Assembly (NCBI GenBank): GCA_963930645.1
Contig: OZ005660.1
Location: forward strand, 245,547,082 to 245,611,081
Direction: 5' to 3'
Length of the DNA stretch: 64,000 nucleotides
From: Salticus scenicus
Lineage: Eukaryota > Arthropoda > Arachnida > Araneae > Salticidae
Every line of letters starts with the position of its first letter. Position 1 is the first letter of the stretch. Positions 12,026 through 24,713 of this stretch are shown here, in pieces. The notes below the pieces were generated by a model, which saw nothing but the letters and a program-made list of their open reading frames with translations, ran no database searches and had not been told where the DNA came from. Made by a program: the position numbers and the translations under genes.

Positions 12026-13120
12026 AAAGTTGAGTCAAATGATGTATCGGATAAGTACAGTTTGAAAGTGCTTGTAATGCATGCGAACAGCATGAATTTT
12101 CTTTCTCTTTTTTATTCTATCAGCATAGTATAGATGGAAAAAAAGGAAAAAAAAAGTAATAATTGAGCTTGTTTATAAATAGTAAATACAGTTTGCTTTT
12201 CTACAATAAATATAATGTATACTATTTAAATAAAAATATTTTTCAAATGAAATTAAATAATCGTCTGCACTACAGAATAATTTTAGATGCTATATGGGAG
12301 AAATGGCATCAAGAATAAAATGTTTATGTTTTCGAAAGAAAAAAATTTACTCGAATTCATGAAATTCTATGCAATTGGTAACTATTACTGATTATTGATT
12401 ATTATTATTATTATTATTAGATTTAAGCTTATTTTATAGTGATATTCATTCAGATGTGCCAATGCATATTTTGTAATATTTTTATAATTCACTGAATTTA
12501 GCATTATTATGATTTCGTAAATGTTATAGCGTTGTTCTAGTTCATAGTGTACACATATATATTTACACTAAAAGTTATTTTGTCGATTGTTAAAAAATAC
12601 GTATTTACTTCATTATGTATACCGAAATGCCTTTTATTTTTTAAAAGCAATACAAACATTTGTCTGCATATATATATATATATATATATTTAAGATCCGA
12701 AGAGATAAAATATTTATAATTTTCCTTTTAATTAGTATGTTATTCGGATATTTATTCTGTAAATAACACCCTTTGAAACGAAATAGTTATGTTTACATTC
12801 GAAAATGGAAGTCTGCGGTTTTGTTTCTAGAGTTTTGAAATTTAAAATTAAAATTTTATCAATTTTGTAGCAAAAATAACTCAATCTAACACACGCAGAT
12901 AAAGACAATAACATTTTTTATAAAGAGAATAAGTGATTCAAGATTTTTAAAATGTACTTAAATACAAATACAAGCAAAGATGGCGAAGCCTGGTCGTGTT
13001 TAATTAAATAAAATCAATATTACAGTTTTTAATAGAAAACATTTAACGTTATAATAAAATTTGCTTTAATTAATTATAAAATATTACTGTTTATTTGTCC
13101 ATATCAGTTACAGAATAGTG
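12025..13120. other. A/T-rich DNA, nothing recognised
   Basis: No credible coding region, RNA gene or repeat end was found. Contains a (TTA)n tract near 12398-12420 and a short (TA)n at 12668-12690. Confidence 0.4.
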
Positions 13121-13423
13121 ACACTGCGCTGCATTTTTTTTTTTTTTTTTTTTTTTAACCCCTGATATTATTTTTGCTGATTCTTATGTAAAATGACCTC
13201 CTGAATCCGAATATGACCCAATCACCCACCGTTTTCTCGGCACGCCCCCACCTCCCCCACCTCCCCCAATTTTCATCAAAGTTCGGTAATTTTATGGCCA
13301 TGAATTTGATTTGGAGAATGGAAAATAATTATTTTAACATTTAAAAAAAAAAAAAATGTATAATAAATAATAATAATAATAATATAATAATTGATTAATA
13401 AAATATAATAAATTTAATATATT

Positions 13424-14281
13424 CAGTGAAACTTCAATAATTCGAACTTGTTTAATTCGAAATTCTGGATAATTCGAATTTTTTACTCAGTCCCTTGAAT
13501 TTTATATTAAAATAATGTTAAAAAATCGAGCATAATTCGAATTCTATTTTAGATAATTCGAATTTTTCATACGATTACCTTTAAAATATTACAGTAAAAT
13601 TTGTTCCCGGGAATTTTTCTCAGTTAAAGTGCATTATATACCTTAACAGTCTTTCAAAAGAAGGATAAGGAAATACAAGAGAAGCCCCTAGCTAGTGCAT
13701 CACAAGATGCGTTGAATATACATGAACTTCGAGGTTTTTTTTAATTGAAAGTCATGCCCAGAGCAGCCAACCTAATCCGGCAAATTGTTAGTACCGCCTT
13801 TTTTTCTACACCACATAATTTTTAGAGTATTTTTCTTCTTAATTCATCGTAGCTACATTTCAAGAGAATTACTCTAAAAATTAATTGGTGTAGAAAAAGA
13901 GGCGAACTAACAATTTCCCGCATTAGATTGGCAGCTCTGCATGCCTAACGTAGTAAGTAGATTCTATTTTTGTATCAAGTCATATGCTATGACACAAAGA
14001 TTGTACTTAAAGAAGAAATAAAAAATATCTGACTATTTTTTTAAAAGTGTTGAATAATTAAGCTCGTAAAAAATATTGATTTAATGGGGGAGGGGGGAGG
14101 AATGTAGCAGTATTCTTAGGTATAACGTTTATGTGTTAAATCTTTGATCGTAGAGTTTTAATTTTTTAATATATATCTTTTTTTTTTTTTTTTTTGACAA
14201 AATAGTATATGTAATTCGAATTTTTGGATATTTCGAATTTTTCTCTGGTCCCTTCAACTTCGAATTATCCAAGTTCTACTG
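13424..14281 (+). mobile_element. Pogo-like DNA transposon remnant
   Basis: Left end CAGTGAAACTTCAATAATTC, right end GAATTATCCAAGTTCTACTG (inverse CAGTAGAACTTGGATAATTC). Further 'attcgaa' boxes lie inside each end, as in many Tigger-like elements. Around 13680-13740 one frame reads PLASASQDALNIHELRGFF, which resembles the Glu-rich C-terminal tail region of Tigger transposases. The rest of the coding region is gone. A small MITE is inserted at 13759. Confidence 0.65.
13759..13939. mobile_element. MITE with CAGAGC(A/T)GCC ends, innermost of three nested elements
   Basis: Inverted arms of about 65 bp: left CAGAGCAGCCAACCTAATCC, right end inverse CAGAGCTGCCAATCTAATGC. The direct repeat CATGCC flanks it at 13753-13758 and 13940-13945, a 6-bp duplication. 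CAGAG starts are common in hAT elements, but those give 8-bp duplications, so the family is open. A MITE with a similar end (ATAGCTGCCAATAT) lies at 57379-57573. Confidence 0.75.
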
Positions 14282-14630
14282 TATTTTCAGTGTCAACCCC
14301 CCCTCCGCCCTAAATTATCTCTTTGCTGCAAATGTTCATGTTTTAGAATTTACCAACACTGTATACCCTCAGAATATATTTAACAACTAAAATAATCCTT
14401 TCATTTCCTACAAATCAAATTTATAGCCATTAAATTACAGAAAAATGATAAGAGTATGGGGTGTCCTTAAAAAACGGTGGGCGATAGGGAAAATGGGTGT
14501 CATATGCGAATTCAGGAGGTCATTTTACTTAAGAATCAGCAAAAATGGTGTTGGGGCCGATTTTCATGTGGTGCAGTGTAATATGTGAAACATTTTCAAG
14601 TTAAAAATTAATTTAATCTAGAGTTTTTAC

Positions 14631-15209
14631 TTTCTCTTACCCATAGGGTCGAGAAAGTATTGTTTTAGGGTCAAATTTTCGAACGTTAGTTTTTGCTATA
14701 TTTTCATGTTCTTAGGTCCCCTAAATACGAAAATCATGTTTTTAGCGAATGGTCTGTTTGTCTGTTATCAGCATACCTCAAAAACAAATAGTAGCAGAAA
14801 TTCCAACCTCGGTATCCTAAATGTGTATCAAGTAGGGATGCTACAGTAAGCTTTTCGTTAAGATGAAGCAAATGCTTCGTGTACAGGGACATTCAAAAGT
14901 ATTCAAATACATTACGTCTAAGGGGGAAATTGCAGGTAAGTAGAGTTTAACATGTATAGACTGCACTAAACCAACTGAAACTAATATATATTTTTTGTAA
15001 AAGAGATAGTCAAGTTAGAAAAAAATATTGTGTTTGTAGGAGCCCCACCCCCCCCATCTGGGGGGGGGGCAAGAAGTCCTCCCTCGAGGGGAGTACATTT
15101 TCATGATGGGTATCTTCCAAAAGAGCTCGCCAATACTTTTAAAACGAATGGTTGAAACATCGATCTGCGATAATTTAAAATAAAATTATCGATTTTTTTC
15201 ATTTTTAAC

Positions 15210-15241
<32 letters not shown>

Positions 15242-15660
15242 CTGTGATATTGAGAACAAATTTATTTTTATTTTTATTTATTTTTATTTATTTTATTTTT
15301 TTTTAATACTTAGTGTTATACTACATCTCTAATATGGAAATCGTTTGTATTATCCTAAAAGATAATATTTTTAAATAATAATTTTAAGAAATTAATTTTA
15401 AAAAACAGAATTATTTTTTAATAACCGAATTAAATTCTATAGAAATGTAAGTGTGTTAATATGAAACGGGGGGTTGAAGGGGGGCGGTAGACCCTCTCAC
15501 ACAGAACTAATAATCATATAAAACTCTTCCGAAGCCTAATGTGAATTGTTTAACACAGGTTTACATTACAGTACTCGTTATCTTACCTCTTAATCTGCAA
15601 CCGGTATTTTTAGTATTAAATTTCAGGGTAAGAGAAAGTCGTGTGAGTGACACACCATAT
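14631..15660 (+). repeat. Long repeat unit 1 (TTTCTCTTACCC... family)
   Basis: Begins tttctcttaccc and ends ggtaagagaaagtcgtgtga then cacacca, so the two ends carry short inverse text (ctcttaccc / gggtaagag). Unit 2 follows directly with the same order of blocks: aaattttcgaa, gcgaatggt, caaatagtagcagaaattcc, gtgtacagggaca, gatgggtat and tactcgttatcttacctctt. No coding capacity is supported. It contains G-runs at 15061-15069 and 15470-15486. A Helitron-like or other non-autonomous element is possible. Confidence 0.6.
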
Positions 15661-17040
15661 TATTTACATTCTCTTACCCTTACGGTAGAAAAAAGTATTG
15701 TTTTAGAGCCAAATTTTCGAAAGTGAGTTTTCGTTATATTTATATGTTCTGGGGTCCCCTGAATACGAAAATCCTGTTATTAGCGAATGGTATGTGTGTG
15801 TGTGCCTGTCTGTGGGGCTGTCATCAGCATATCTCAGGAACAAATAGTAGCAGAAATTCCAAACTCGGTATTTTGAATGAGTATCATATAGGTATGCTAC
15901 ACTATGTTTTCGTTGAGATGAAGCAAATGGTTCGTGTACAGGGACACTCAAAAGTATTCAAATACATTACGTCTTTGGGGGAAATTGCAGGTAAGTAGAG
16001 TTTAACATCTATAGATTGCACTAAACCAAATGAAAGGAATATATATTTTTTGCAATACAGATAGTCAACTGGGAAAAGAACTTTGTGTATGTAGGAGCCT
16101 CGCTTTTCCCCCTTGGGGGTGAGTCCCCCCTCAAGGGAAGTAAATTTTCATGATGGGTATTTTTCAAAAGAGCTCGCCGATAACTTTAAAACGAATGGTT
16201 GAGACACAATTCTGCGACAATTTAAAATAAAGTTATCGATTTTTTTTTACGTTTTTTTAATGTAATATTGAGAATAAATTCAACTTTTTTTTTTTGATAT
16301 TTAGTGTTATACTACTTCTCTAACATGGAAATCGTCTGCATTGTCATGCTACATAATTTTTTAAATAATAATTTTAATAAAATATTTTTACTGAGTGAAT
16401 TTGTATAGGAAAATATAGAAGAAGTCATGTGGTGGGCATAACACACTAGTTATTTGTTGTTAGTGGATATGCTTTACTAATAATATTTTACCATTTCCAG
16501 AAAAGCTGTTCGGTAATTGAAGTAAATTCCTCATAGAGATATGGTAAGTAATGTATGTTTTAAGCTAAATATTCGTCTCTCGTTTTTTGCATATTTACAC
16601 GTTTTGCAGCTTCCTGATTACCGTAGTCAAGTTTTTTAGCGTTTGATCTTTGTCTGCCTTTCTTAGAGTAACTTAAAAACGAATAATTTTAGGCGATCCA
16701 AATTTTGTATTTTGAGGTTAATATAAGTTTGTTGCTGGAAAAGTTTGATCAAAATTGATAAGTTTCAATAAATGTTGCTCGTGAAAATTGTCTGTATAAT
16801 TTTTAGTAAACTTTTAATTTTAATAAGAGAATTAAATTCTATATAAATGTAGGTGCATTAAGGGGGCGGTAGCCCACCTCACAAAAAACAAATTAACATA
16901 TAAAACACTTCCGAATCCTAATTTGAATTGTTTAACTTTGGTTTACATGGCAGTACTCGTTATCTTACCTCTTAAACTCCAACCTGTATTTATAGTATTA
17001 AATTTCAGAGTAAGAGAAAGTCGTGTGAGGGACACACCAG
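15661..17040 (+). repeat. Long repeat unit 2, with an internal insertion
   Basis: Same family as 14631-15660 and directly adjacent, giving a head-to-tail arrangement. It is about 350 bp longer because of extra sequence around 16400-16800. The extra part includes gaagtcatgtggtgggcata then acacactagt (16417-16448), which also occurs at 806-838, so it is probably a further repeat fragment. The right end repeats the gtaagagaaagtcgtgtga terminus. Confidence 0.6.
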
Positions 17041-17065
17041 ATTATTATTATTGTGTTTAGTAATT

Positions 17066-17165
17066 GTAATTTTGATTCATTATCTTTTTTTGCAAGTGTT
17101 GAAATAAAATAAGAGGTAATTTTGATTCATTATCTTTTTTTGCAAGTGTTGAAATAAAATAAGAG
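17066..17165. repeat. Perfect 50-bp tandem duplication
   Basis: The segment from gtaattttgattcattatct to aaataaaataagag (17066-17115) is repeated at once at 17116-17165 with no visible difference. It is a recent local duplication or a slippage/assembly product. Confidence 0.9.
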
Positions 17166-17297
17166 AATACCGTACGAGAAGAACTAGAAGTCTCTATTCT
17201 TTGCAATCTGTAGACCTATTGGAAGAGTGCTGCCAGTCTATACGTTAATCGGAAAAACGAGTAATGAGAAACTGATTTAAAGAGTTGTAAATGTGAT

Positions 17298-17333
<36 letters not shown>

Positions 17334-17350
17334 AGGTTGTGCAAACAATG

Positions 17351-17381
<31 letters not shown>

Positions 17382-18280
17382 AGAGAATATTTGAAAATTG
17401 GCACTAAATACTGCAAAAACGCGTGAGTTTCAATAAATTTTATTTGTTGAGATATGAATGTCATTATTTACATTTTGAAGTCTTAATTTTTATGTTAATT
17501 ACTGAAAAAATGCTCAGGTGTGTGATATCTTTATAAATACTATATATTAGGAAATTCCTAATTCTTTTCTAAATCTGAAATATTGCTGATTGTTTTCCTT
17601 AACACAAGGGACAACTTAATAAAATTAAGTCTTTTCCTAGATCAACTGCACTGTACACACTTGCTGTAGTCATGCCCTGCCTGGAGAAGTAAATTAAATT
17701 GTTCTTCCATAAGATTCTTTAACTGAATTATTGTAAATTTAGACTTTTATAATTTTTGATAAAATGTAGCTGTTTTCATTTTCATTATCACTAACCTGAA
17801 AAGAAAGGTGTTCTAAGTGTGCAGGCTTCGTTTTTATTTATATATTTATTTTTTATTACAACATTAATTTAATCTAGTTGTTTCTTAACTATGATTTAAG
17901 GAAATTATATTTGCTATATATTTTTAAAATTAATTAAAATGTAAATATTTTTCAAAGATGATTTTGTATTGTTATTTTGAAATTTGTGATCTATCAATTT
18001 TTCAACTTCTAATTCATGTTAGATAATAAATATCATGGCTTCATTGAACTTAAAAAAGGAAAGAAAACCGCGAAATTTCAAACGATTTTGATGAAAAACA
18101 AAATTGTCTATAGTAGTGATTATGAGTACACATTCCAAAAATCTTTAAATTCGGTTGAAAATTTCAGGTTTTATATAAAAATATAATAATACTTGATTAA
18201 TTCAAAGACCAAAAATATGCTAATAATTCACAATTTGCGAGCTATAACTTTTCCAATTAAAATAATAGATATTATAGATA
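17166..18280. other. A/T-rich DNA, nothing recognised
   Basis: Contains a poly-A tract at 17302-17330 and a poly-T tract at 17351-17377 only ~20 bp apart, able to form a hairpin. No gene or repeat end is otherwise supported. Confidence 0.4.
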
Positions 18281-18458
18281 CAGTCGAACCTCGTTAACGT
18301 GAACACTCTTAAAGTGAATTACTTTTAACACGAACAGAATCTCCTTAAAAATGAAGATAAGTTTAGTTATATAAGATTAGTTATTGATAGCATGAACTAT
18401 TGATAATATAAACAAAATTTTTAATTCCCCTTGAGATTCAAGTTACCAATTTTGACTG
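18281..18458. mobile_element. MITE, pogo/Tigger-type ends (copy 2)
   Basis: Starts CAGTCGAACCTCGTTAACG after TA (18279-18280); the decayed right end TTGACTG is followed by TA. The interior shares blocks with copies 1 and 3: atgaagataagt, ttattgatagcatgaact and ccccttgagattcaa. Confidence 0.8.
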
Positions 18459-18460
18459 TA

Positions 18461-19833
18461 CTAATACTGAATTAACTTCAAAGTTCGTCTTTTTATCAAA
18501 TTAGATTTACATTTGTTAATTATTTAAAACCTCACTTATTAATTATTTAAAACCTCACTTATAATTATTTAAAACCTTGGAATTAATTTCAATCTGTTAA
18601 ATGTGTTGAAGAAGACTTCATTAAAATGTCTTCTCTTAAAAAGTCTTTAAAATTTAAGGCGCGCGATAGAAAATAACACATTAAATTTCTCACTTTAATA
18701 GTTCAACCTTTCCTTTTTTTTTAACAGTTTTCAGTTTTTAGCATTAATTTTCAGGCCTAAAAAAATTACTGCTTTAATTTAAAGTTGATGTTTTTAGGAA
18801 AAGTTAGATTTTCCTCTAATTTTATATTAATATACTTATCTCTAAAACGCCTGAAGCATAAGTACGGCATGCTGATTGATTCACAAAATCAATTTTCCAT
18901 GATTCTATTCGCCACAAAATGTCTGATGATAATCATAAATGGGAATTTTGTATAGAAATACCACAAATTTTCAAGCGTTTGACTCCTTTTTTGTTGTCAT
19001 AAAAGTTAATTATTTTTATTTGCAACGATTGATATTTTGGATATTTTATGGTGTTTGTATACCAAGTTCTTGTTTTCAGTATGTCCGTATACAATTAAAT
19101 CTAAAATAATCTGGATTCTCCAGGACCATAGAAATTCACATAACAACACCATTTTCATTATCACCTTTTTTTTAATGGTAATCTGTTAACCATTTTCCAA
19201 TATATTTCTTCGATTAAATATTGCAAAAATTGCTTTTCAGTAATAGTGGAATTTAAAATAGTGACTGCTATGAATCATGATATTCTAATAGTAGTATAAA
19301 AATACCTTGAATAATTTATTTTATTTTTGTTACAGCAGATTAAGTGCAAGTTACAGTGGATACAGTTATGAATGAATTCTTTACATACTTCTCAATATTT
19401 ATTCTCTGTACATTTCCTCATGTAATAATCATTTCGTAATACAAGCATTTCTATCTTAAATTAGTGAGAATATTGAAACAGTAGCGTTCTGGCCTCAATG
19501 AGACTGTGATTCAACTGTCATACCGAAATAATTCTGGTGTACGTCAGTAATATTTTTAGAAGTAAACGATATCATAGTCATCAAACAGTTAAAAAAAAAT
19601 CGTCGAGAGCCTGAGAGAGAGAAACAAAAGAAAATATGTAAATGAGAGTACAACCTTTAACATTGTTAAGCATACATAAAGGCGAGGGGGACCAATATTT
19701 TTCTTAAGAGATGCTGTGTTATAGAGTGTTCTTTATCATACGAAATTTTGCTTTGAGAGCGAGAAAAAATATTTCGAAAAAATCAATGAAAAGGAAAAAT
19801 CCAAATCTTGTCATTGTCATACAATTTATAACG
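18461..19833. other. A/T-rich DNA, little structure
   Basis: A 26-bp phrase 'ttattaattatttaaaacctcact' recurs in tandem near 18510-18575 (three partial copies). No gene is supported. Confidence 0.4.
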
Positions 19834-20152
19834 GTTGATTGGTTGGGTTTTATGTCGCACTAGTGCTGCGCAGATGGGCAATTGGCGACGGTCTGGAACT
19901 CACCCCTAGAGGTGGTCCGAAGACATGCCATCGCAATTTTGATCCTCCACGGAAGGGATGGCTCTCCCGCTTCGGTGAACCCCATAGGTATAATTTTTGA
20001 TGGGAACATGGAGGACTTTGCAGCCACGACAGATTTTACGTGCACCAGCCACCATTGGTGTACACGACGGTCTTTGGCCGGCTCCAGTACCGAGCCCGCA
20101 GTCTTCCAATTACGAGGCCGGCGCTCTACCGACTGGGCTACCGCCGCCCCAC
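19834..20152 (-). mobile_element. tRNA-headed SINE
   Basis: Read on the minus strand, the element starts with ggggcggcggtagcccagtc, an A-box-like tRNA start (tagcccagtcggtagagc). A diverged B box (gggctcggtac) follows ~45 bases later, then a body of about 230 bp ending in a Caacc-rich tail (acccaaccaatcaacc). The 9-bp flanks tttataacg (19825-19833) and tttagaacg (20153-20161) match at eight of nine bases, a decayed target duplication. It is G+C-richer than its surroundings. Open stretches through it on both strands are by-products. Confidence 0.8.
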
Positions 20153-20182
20153 TTTAGAACGACATATAGGCTGTTATTCACC

Positions 20183-20449
20183 AATAACTTCAACTCCCGG
20201 TTTAACACAAAAACTTGAAAAACGCATAAAGGCGGGGAACTAATTTTCAGCAAATTCTGACGGGTTATTTCTACCATCTAGCAGTATAGACAATTTCAGA
20301 TATTTTACGTGAAATTAACCAATCAAAGATTATATGAAATACTTGACGCTAGAGGGCAGAAACAGCGTACCAAATTTTGCTGGAAAGCTGTACCCTATCT
20401 TTAGACGCTTTTCAAGTTTTTGCGTTGAACCGGTAGTCGTAGTTAACCC
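20183..20449. mobile_element. MITE with long imperfect inverted arms
   Basis: The left arm cggtttaacacaaaaacttg (20198 on) and the right arm caagtttttgcgttgaaccg (20415-20434) are inverse, and the match extends inward for ~100 bp (e.g. ctaccatctagca against cgctagagggcag). No coding capacity. Target duplication not clear. Confidence 0.6.
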
Positions 20450-21319
20450 TCTCAGCGTTTGAACCGGAATTTTGTAACACAAACAAACTCCCTCGAAACG
20501 GTTTGAGACTGATTCTTGTAATGTAAGAAATCTCTCTCTAAATCGTGCGAACCTGATTACTGTAACTCTAAATATCTACTCCGAAATCGTTAGAGACGGA
20601 AACTTGTAACTGACCCTTCCCCCTTTTGCCAACAAGGGGCGGACAAGGACGATATGATAAGCTGACAGTTGAAATGCTTCTTTGTTGAAAGAGAGGGTTG
20701 ATAACAAAAGAATAGAATAGTGAAAAATGTTAAAGAAGAACTGTTGATAATTTGTAAAAACAGTTAAAATACTGCTTGGCTGAACAGAACTTCGCATAAA
20801 AACTTTATTTTTTTCAATTTAAATTATACCTTTTAGATGACGATGCTTTTCATGGGAATCTTAAAATTAATAATAAAAGACATTATTTATTGTTAGAATA
20901 AAATAATGACAATTATTTGTTAAATCAGCAGCTTTATTATTATTGTTATTATTCTTATTATTTATGAACTAACCGAATATTCTGCATAAAACACTGTTTT
21001 AATTAAATATAAATGTACAGCATTTTAATATCCTGTAACAGGTTTTCCTCTTTTTATATTCCGTACCTGAATTACAGTTTACTTGGTTTCATTGTAAAAA
21101 TTATTAATAGTGTAATACAATGATTCGTTTTCGGAAGTGTATTATATATATATAGGTAACTATTTTATCGAATTTATGAGTTTAAAGATAAGAAAAAAAA
21201 AAAAAAAAAAAAAAAAAGAGAATTGCAAACCAATGCGCAGAATTGCTACAGAAGGAAATGCAAAACTTAAATATAGGAATAAATTATCAATGAATAAAAT
21301 GAAATACCCCCCCCCCCTC

Positions 21320-21372
<53 letters not shown>

Positions 21373-21727
21373 CTCGGCGGAGCGCTGGCTACCAGTGAAA
21401 TCTAATTTTCATGGAGATAAGACAAATTCAAATCGAATTATTATCGGAAACCCCTAAATCTAGCAATTTCCTAGAAAATACTCTTCTAGGTTTTGCGTTT
21501 GCTAATATTTAAATCTGTTACCTAATAATCAGATTTATTTTTCATCTCAAAAAAATCTCTAACACTACCTACCTATCTATCTATCTATCTATATATATAT
21601 ATTTAAATTGTTCTTGCGATTTCCAACAAAACCAAATTTCTGTCATATTTTTTCCGGATTTAGTGCGAATTACCAGTGACCGATAATTTTCCTGAAAATC
21701 CGAATACTTCATATCGTATAAAGTCTA

Positions 21728-21759
<32 letters not shown>

Positions 21760-23321
21760 CCTAATCCTTGAAGTATTTTCGAAGAAAATGCAGTCTTAGC
21801 TTCTTTTTTTCCCCCCTGACAAAATATGGGTTTCCCGTGAACGGTAATTTTACTGAAGAAGAGCACAATACAGATTAAATTGTAAACTCAAAATATCCCT
21901 AAATCTGAATTTTTATCAAAATCATTCAAGTAGTTTGTAAGAAAATCACGTTTCTGCCATATTTTCGCACGGGCGAAGTGAAGGTTAGCAATGAAAAGTA
22001 ATCTTCGATAAAAAGAGGATAAGTCAGATGTGTTTCTAATCTAGAAAAACTTATTTTAGTCAAATTTTTCATATAAAGACATGCAGGAACTATTTCATTC
22101 CCTAGCAACGGTTACTATATTCATTTCTTAAAATTACTTTAGTACAGCTTTAGCACAGGAGCCCCTTGGCAGTTTTTATATTTTTGTTTTCATTTTGACG
22201 ATAAACTAAAATGGCTATCGCAATTGCGTAAGTAAACATCTAGGCGAGAAGCGACCGAGCTATTTTGGTGACAAATATCAAATTTTGCCAAGAGGTTCAA
22301 GCTGCTCCATTGCTTTAGCAGGATTTTTTCAATTTTATTTAATTATTTTTTAACTTAATGCCAGGGGGGGGGGGGAAATTGGTCTAAATATACAAAATAT
22401 CTCGAGATAAAATATTATCCGTTTTCCTCCCTGTTTATTAAACGGAAGAAAAATGGCCAAAATAGTTTTTTCAGTATCATTGACATCTCTATAAATTGAA
22501 ATTAAAATATCCAGTGCTATTTTATTTCAATCTACATGCGCACTTTTTATTTTCTAAATTAAATACATATCATCTAAATCTTAATATACATATCAAGGTG
22601 TAATAAAATAAGAGGCGACAACACAAAATCCTATCCAAATAGTCCTATCGTACTAAAATAAAATAAAATAAAATAAAAAAATAAATTTTGCTTCAGGTAT
22701 TCGCTACATTCGACAGTGTATTCCTCGCCGGTACTGCATTGCCAAGGTCCCCACTACCGTCAGTATCTTATCCGGACATTTCAATTTGGTTTTTTATGGA
22801 ACAACAAGTAGCTCTGCTTTTATTCAAAAACTATAATTTTACATATAACTATATACCATCTTCTATTAAACATTTTAGTTTTGGCACTATGTATTAGTGG
22901 GACATAATTACACATTTTTTCTAGATTTTTGCTTTCTGATAATAAAATTGCATCTGCAAAAAATTACAATTATACTGCTATTAGTTGTATTATAAAAGTA
23001 TAAATAAAAATAAATTTTGGTTACATTTATAATTAAAGTAATAAGTTTAATTATTTTCATTATATAACAATATTATTTCTACAAATACAATTAAATAAAT
23101 AAAAATAACTAAACTGAATAGTAAACATTGCTAAATATGAATATGAATTAAATAATAATATTAAGAATTAAATAAATAAATAAATAATATTTTGATTGTG
23201 AAATGTAAGAAATGTGACGAATAAATTATTACCTTTTTTTTTTGAAACATAAAATGATTTAATCCTACATGGCAAGCGTTTATTACTTTGTAACTTAGAT
23301 TAAAATCTGCTTTTTTTAAAT
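20450..23321. other. Unique-looking A/T-rich DNA with diverged repeats at 21380-22010
   Basis: No gene recognised. Phrases such as 'cccctaaatctagcaat', 'aaatatccctaaatctgaatt', 'tttctgtcatatttttt' and 'cacgtttctgccatatttt' recur in order near 21450, 21640 and 21890, suggesting diverged ~250-bp tandem units. Near 22157-22310 a weak inverted pair (ggagccccttggca / tgccaagaggttcaagctgc) may be a decayed MITE. Contains a C-run at 21307-21316 and a G-run at 22365-22374. Confidence 0.35.
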
Positions 23322-23325
23322 TTAA

Positions 23326-23566
23326 CCCTTTGCCGGTCCAGACGCTCCTAAGTGCTGTAAACATTGTCACCAAATTTAGGAACATTTTTGTTCAACTATC
23401 ATAAATAATTCTGAGCAATAGCATTTGATATACATAATGACCGAATTACCTTCGAAGGGATTAAGCAACCGTTACAGTTAAAATTTTGTGGTGGATATTG
23501 AATAAAAATATCACTGAATTTTCAACACTGGTAAGAGGAGTGGTATTAAATAGGACCGGCAAAGGG
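23326..23566. mobile_element. PiggyBac-type MITE (CCCTTTGCCGGTCC ends)
   Basis: Left end CCCTTTGCCGGTCC preceded by TTAA (23322-23325); right end GGACCGGCAAAGGG followed by TTAT, one base from TTAA. The 14-bp terminal repeats are perfect inverses. Length 241 bp, no coding capacity. The ends differ from the CACTTTCGC family at 4027, so a second piggyBac-type family is present. Confidence 0.85.
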
Positions 23567-24349
23567 TTATAAATAATTAAAAATAATAATAATAAAAATC
23601 ATAACCATAACCATACCATTAAATAATTCTTCACCTGAAAGATTTTTTATTTTACCTTTTCTTATCCCATAAAAAATACACTAAAAAATGCCTATAATAT
23701 ATTGAAGGAATAGTTGAATTAAGTATACTACACTGTAAAAATATATATATATATATAATATATCTGTTATAATATCTGTTATCTGTTTTATAGTTCAAAA
23801 ATATGTTATTCTTTATATTGTTCCTTAAGGTTCTGAAAAATATCTTTTCTTCACTCAACAACGTAAAAACATTCATGGAAATATTTTTAGACGAAAAAGC
23901 AGGAAATTTGCATCTACTAAGAGAATGAAAATTCGGATGTTGGTTTTCTCCAAATCAGTTAGTTTTCGAATTGCATAGAGTTCCTACAGATATATATGGG
24001 ATAATTAGACATAGAATCCGCTTAATATACCCATAATATCAAAACTGGCTATTTATTCCCCCTAATTTTATAGAAAAAAGAAAGCGCTATTACTTTTCTA
24101 AATTAAAAATGTCGAAAAGTAGCACGAATTTTAGCCAGATGGAAAAGTAGGCACGAGTGCAGAATTAAAGCACCGACGTATTCATTAAGATGAAAATACA
24201 AGAAGTGTAACAAATTTCTATATTAATTTTAAGCCTGGTAAATTGTGATACTAACATATTTCGATTCGAAATAAATGTTGGATTCGTTTTTATGCATAGT
24301 TCTTATTCATTATCAGTAAAAACCCAGTTTATATATTATTTTGAAACTC

Positions 24350-24398
<49 letters not shown>

Positions 24399-24515
24399 CC
24401 TTTCAAAGATATATAACACCAAAAATATTATTTGTAAGTCAGTAAGTAATAGTTACGCAAAGTTTAGCAAAAATCTGAAAAAAAAAAGAAAGAAAGAAAA
24501 TATCTTCTGTCCAAC

Positions 24516-24554
24516 CCCCCCCCCCCCCCCCCCCCCCCTTTTTTTTTTTTTTTT
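24516..24554. repeat. Poly-C tract followed by poly-T
   Basis: About 23 C are followed by about 16 T, an extreme homopurine/homopyrimidine tract. Length is likely to be unreliable in any assembly. Confidence 0.95.
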
Positions 24555-24628
24555 CACCGTAGAATCCCAACTATTTCTATTTTTGAACGTTTTTTATTTT
24601 TTAGTAGGAAAGATTATTAGTCTCAAAT

Positions 24629-24713
24629 CTCAATCTACGGATTTTTACAATATCAGTTTTACAGCAGTTGGACATTTATCGAAATCGAAAATTTATCGAA
24701 AATATAATTGAAC
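24629..24713. repeat. Left arm of an 85-bp inverted repeat pair
   Basis: This arm (caatctacggatttttacaa ... atttatcgaaaatataattgaa) is inverse to 26599-26683. The arms are about 1.9 kb apart, and the interval holds a SINE and two MITEs. The right arm starts immediately after a MITE. It may be one element in two orientations or the ends of a larger element. Confidence 0.7.

Larger units (their letters stand above)
13121..14579. mobile_element. Palindromic MITE with ACACTGC ends, split by a nested element
   Basis: The left end ACACTGCGCTGCAT and the right end ATGTGGTGCAGTGT are inverse. The left arm (13121-~13340) and right arm (~14320-14579) match in reverse complement over about 200 bp, e.g. 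tttttgctgattctta at 13173 against taagaatcagcaaaaa at 14530. This is the same family as 173-771. The interior is replaced by the pogo-like element 13424-14281, so the MITE is the oldest layer here. Confidence 0.75.

Noticed and set aside
19860..20243. Several open frames of 61-91 codons on both strands
   Set aside because: All lie inside the tRNA-headed SINE and its flank; open only because the SINE is G+C-richer.
22688..22897. Possible exon (69 codons) after an 'ttcag' acceptor-like site
   Set aside because: The first half is G+C-richer, but a minus-strand reading with 'tccggata' resembles transposon-end text, and no second exon or homology is visible.
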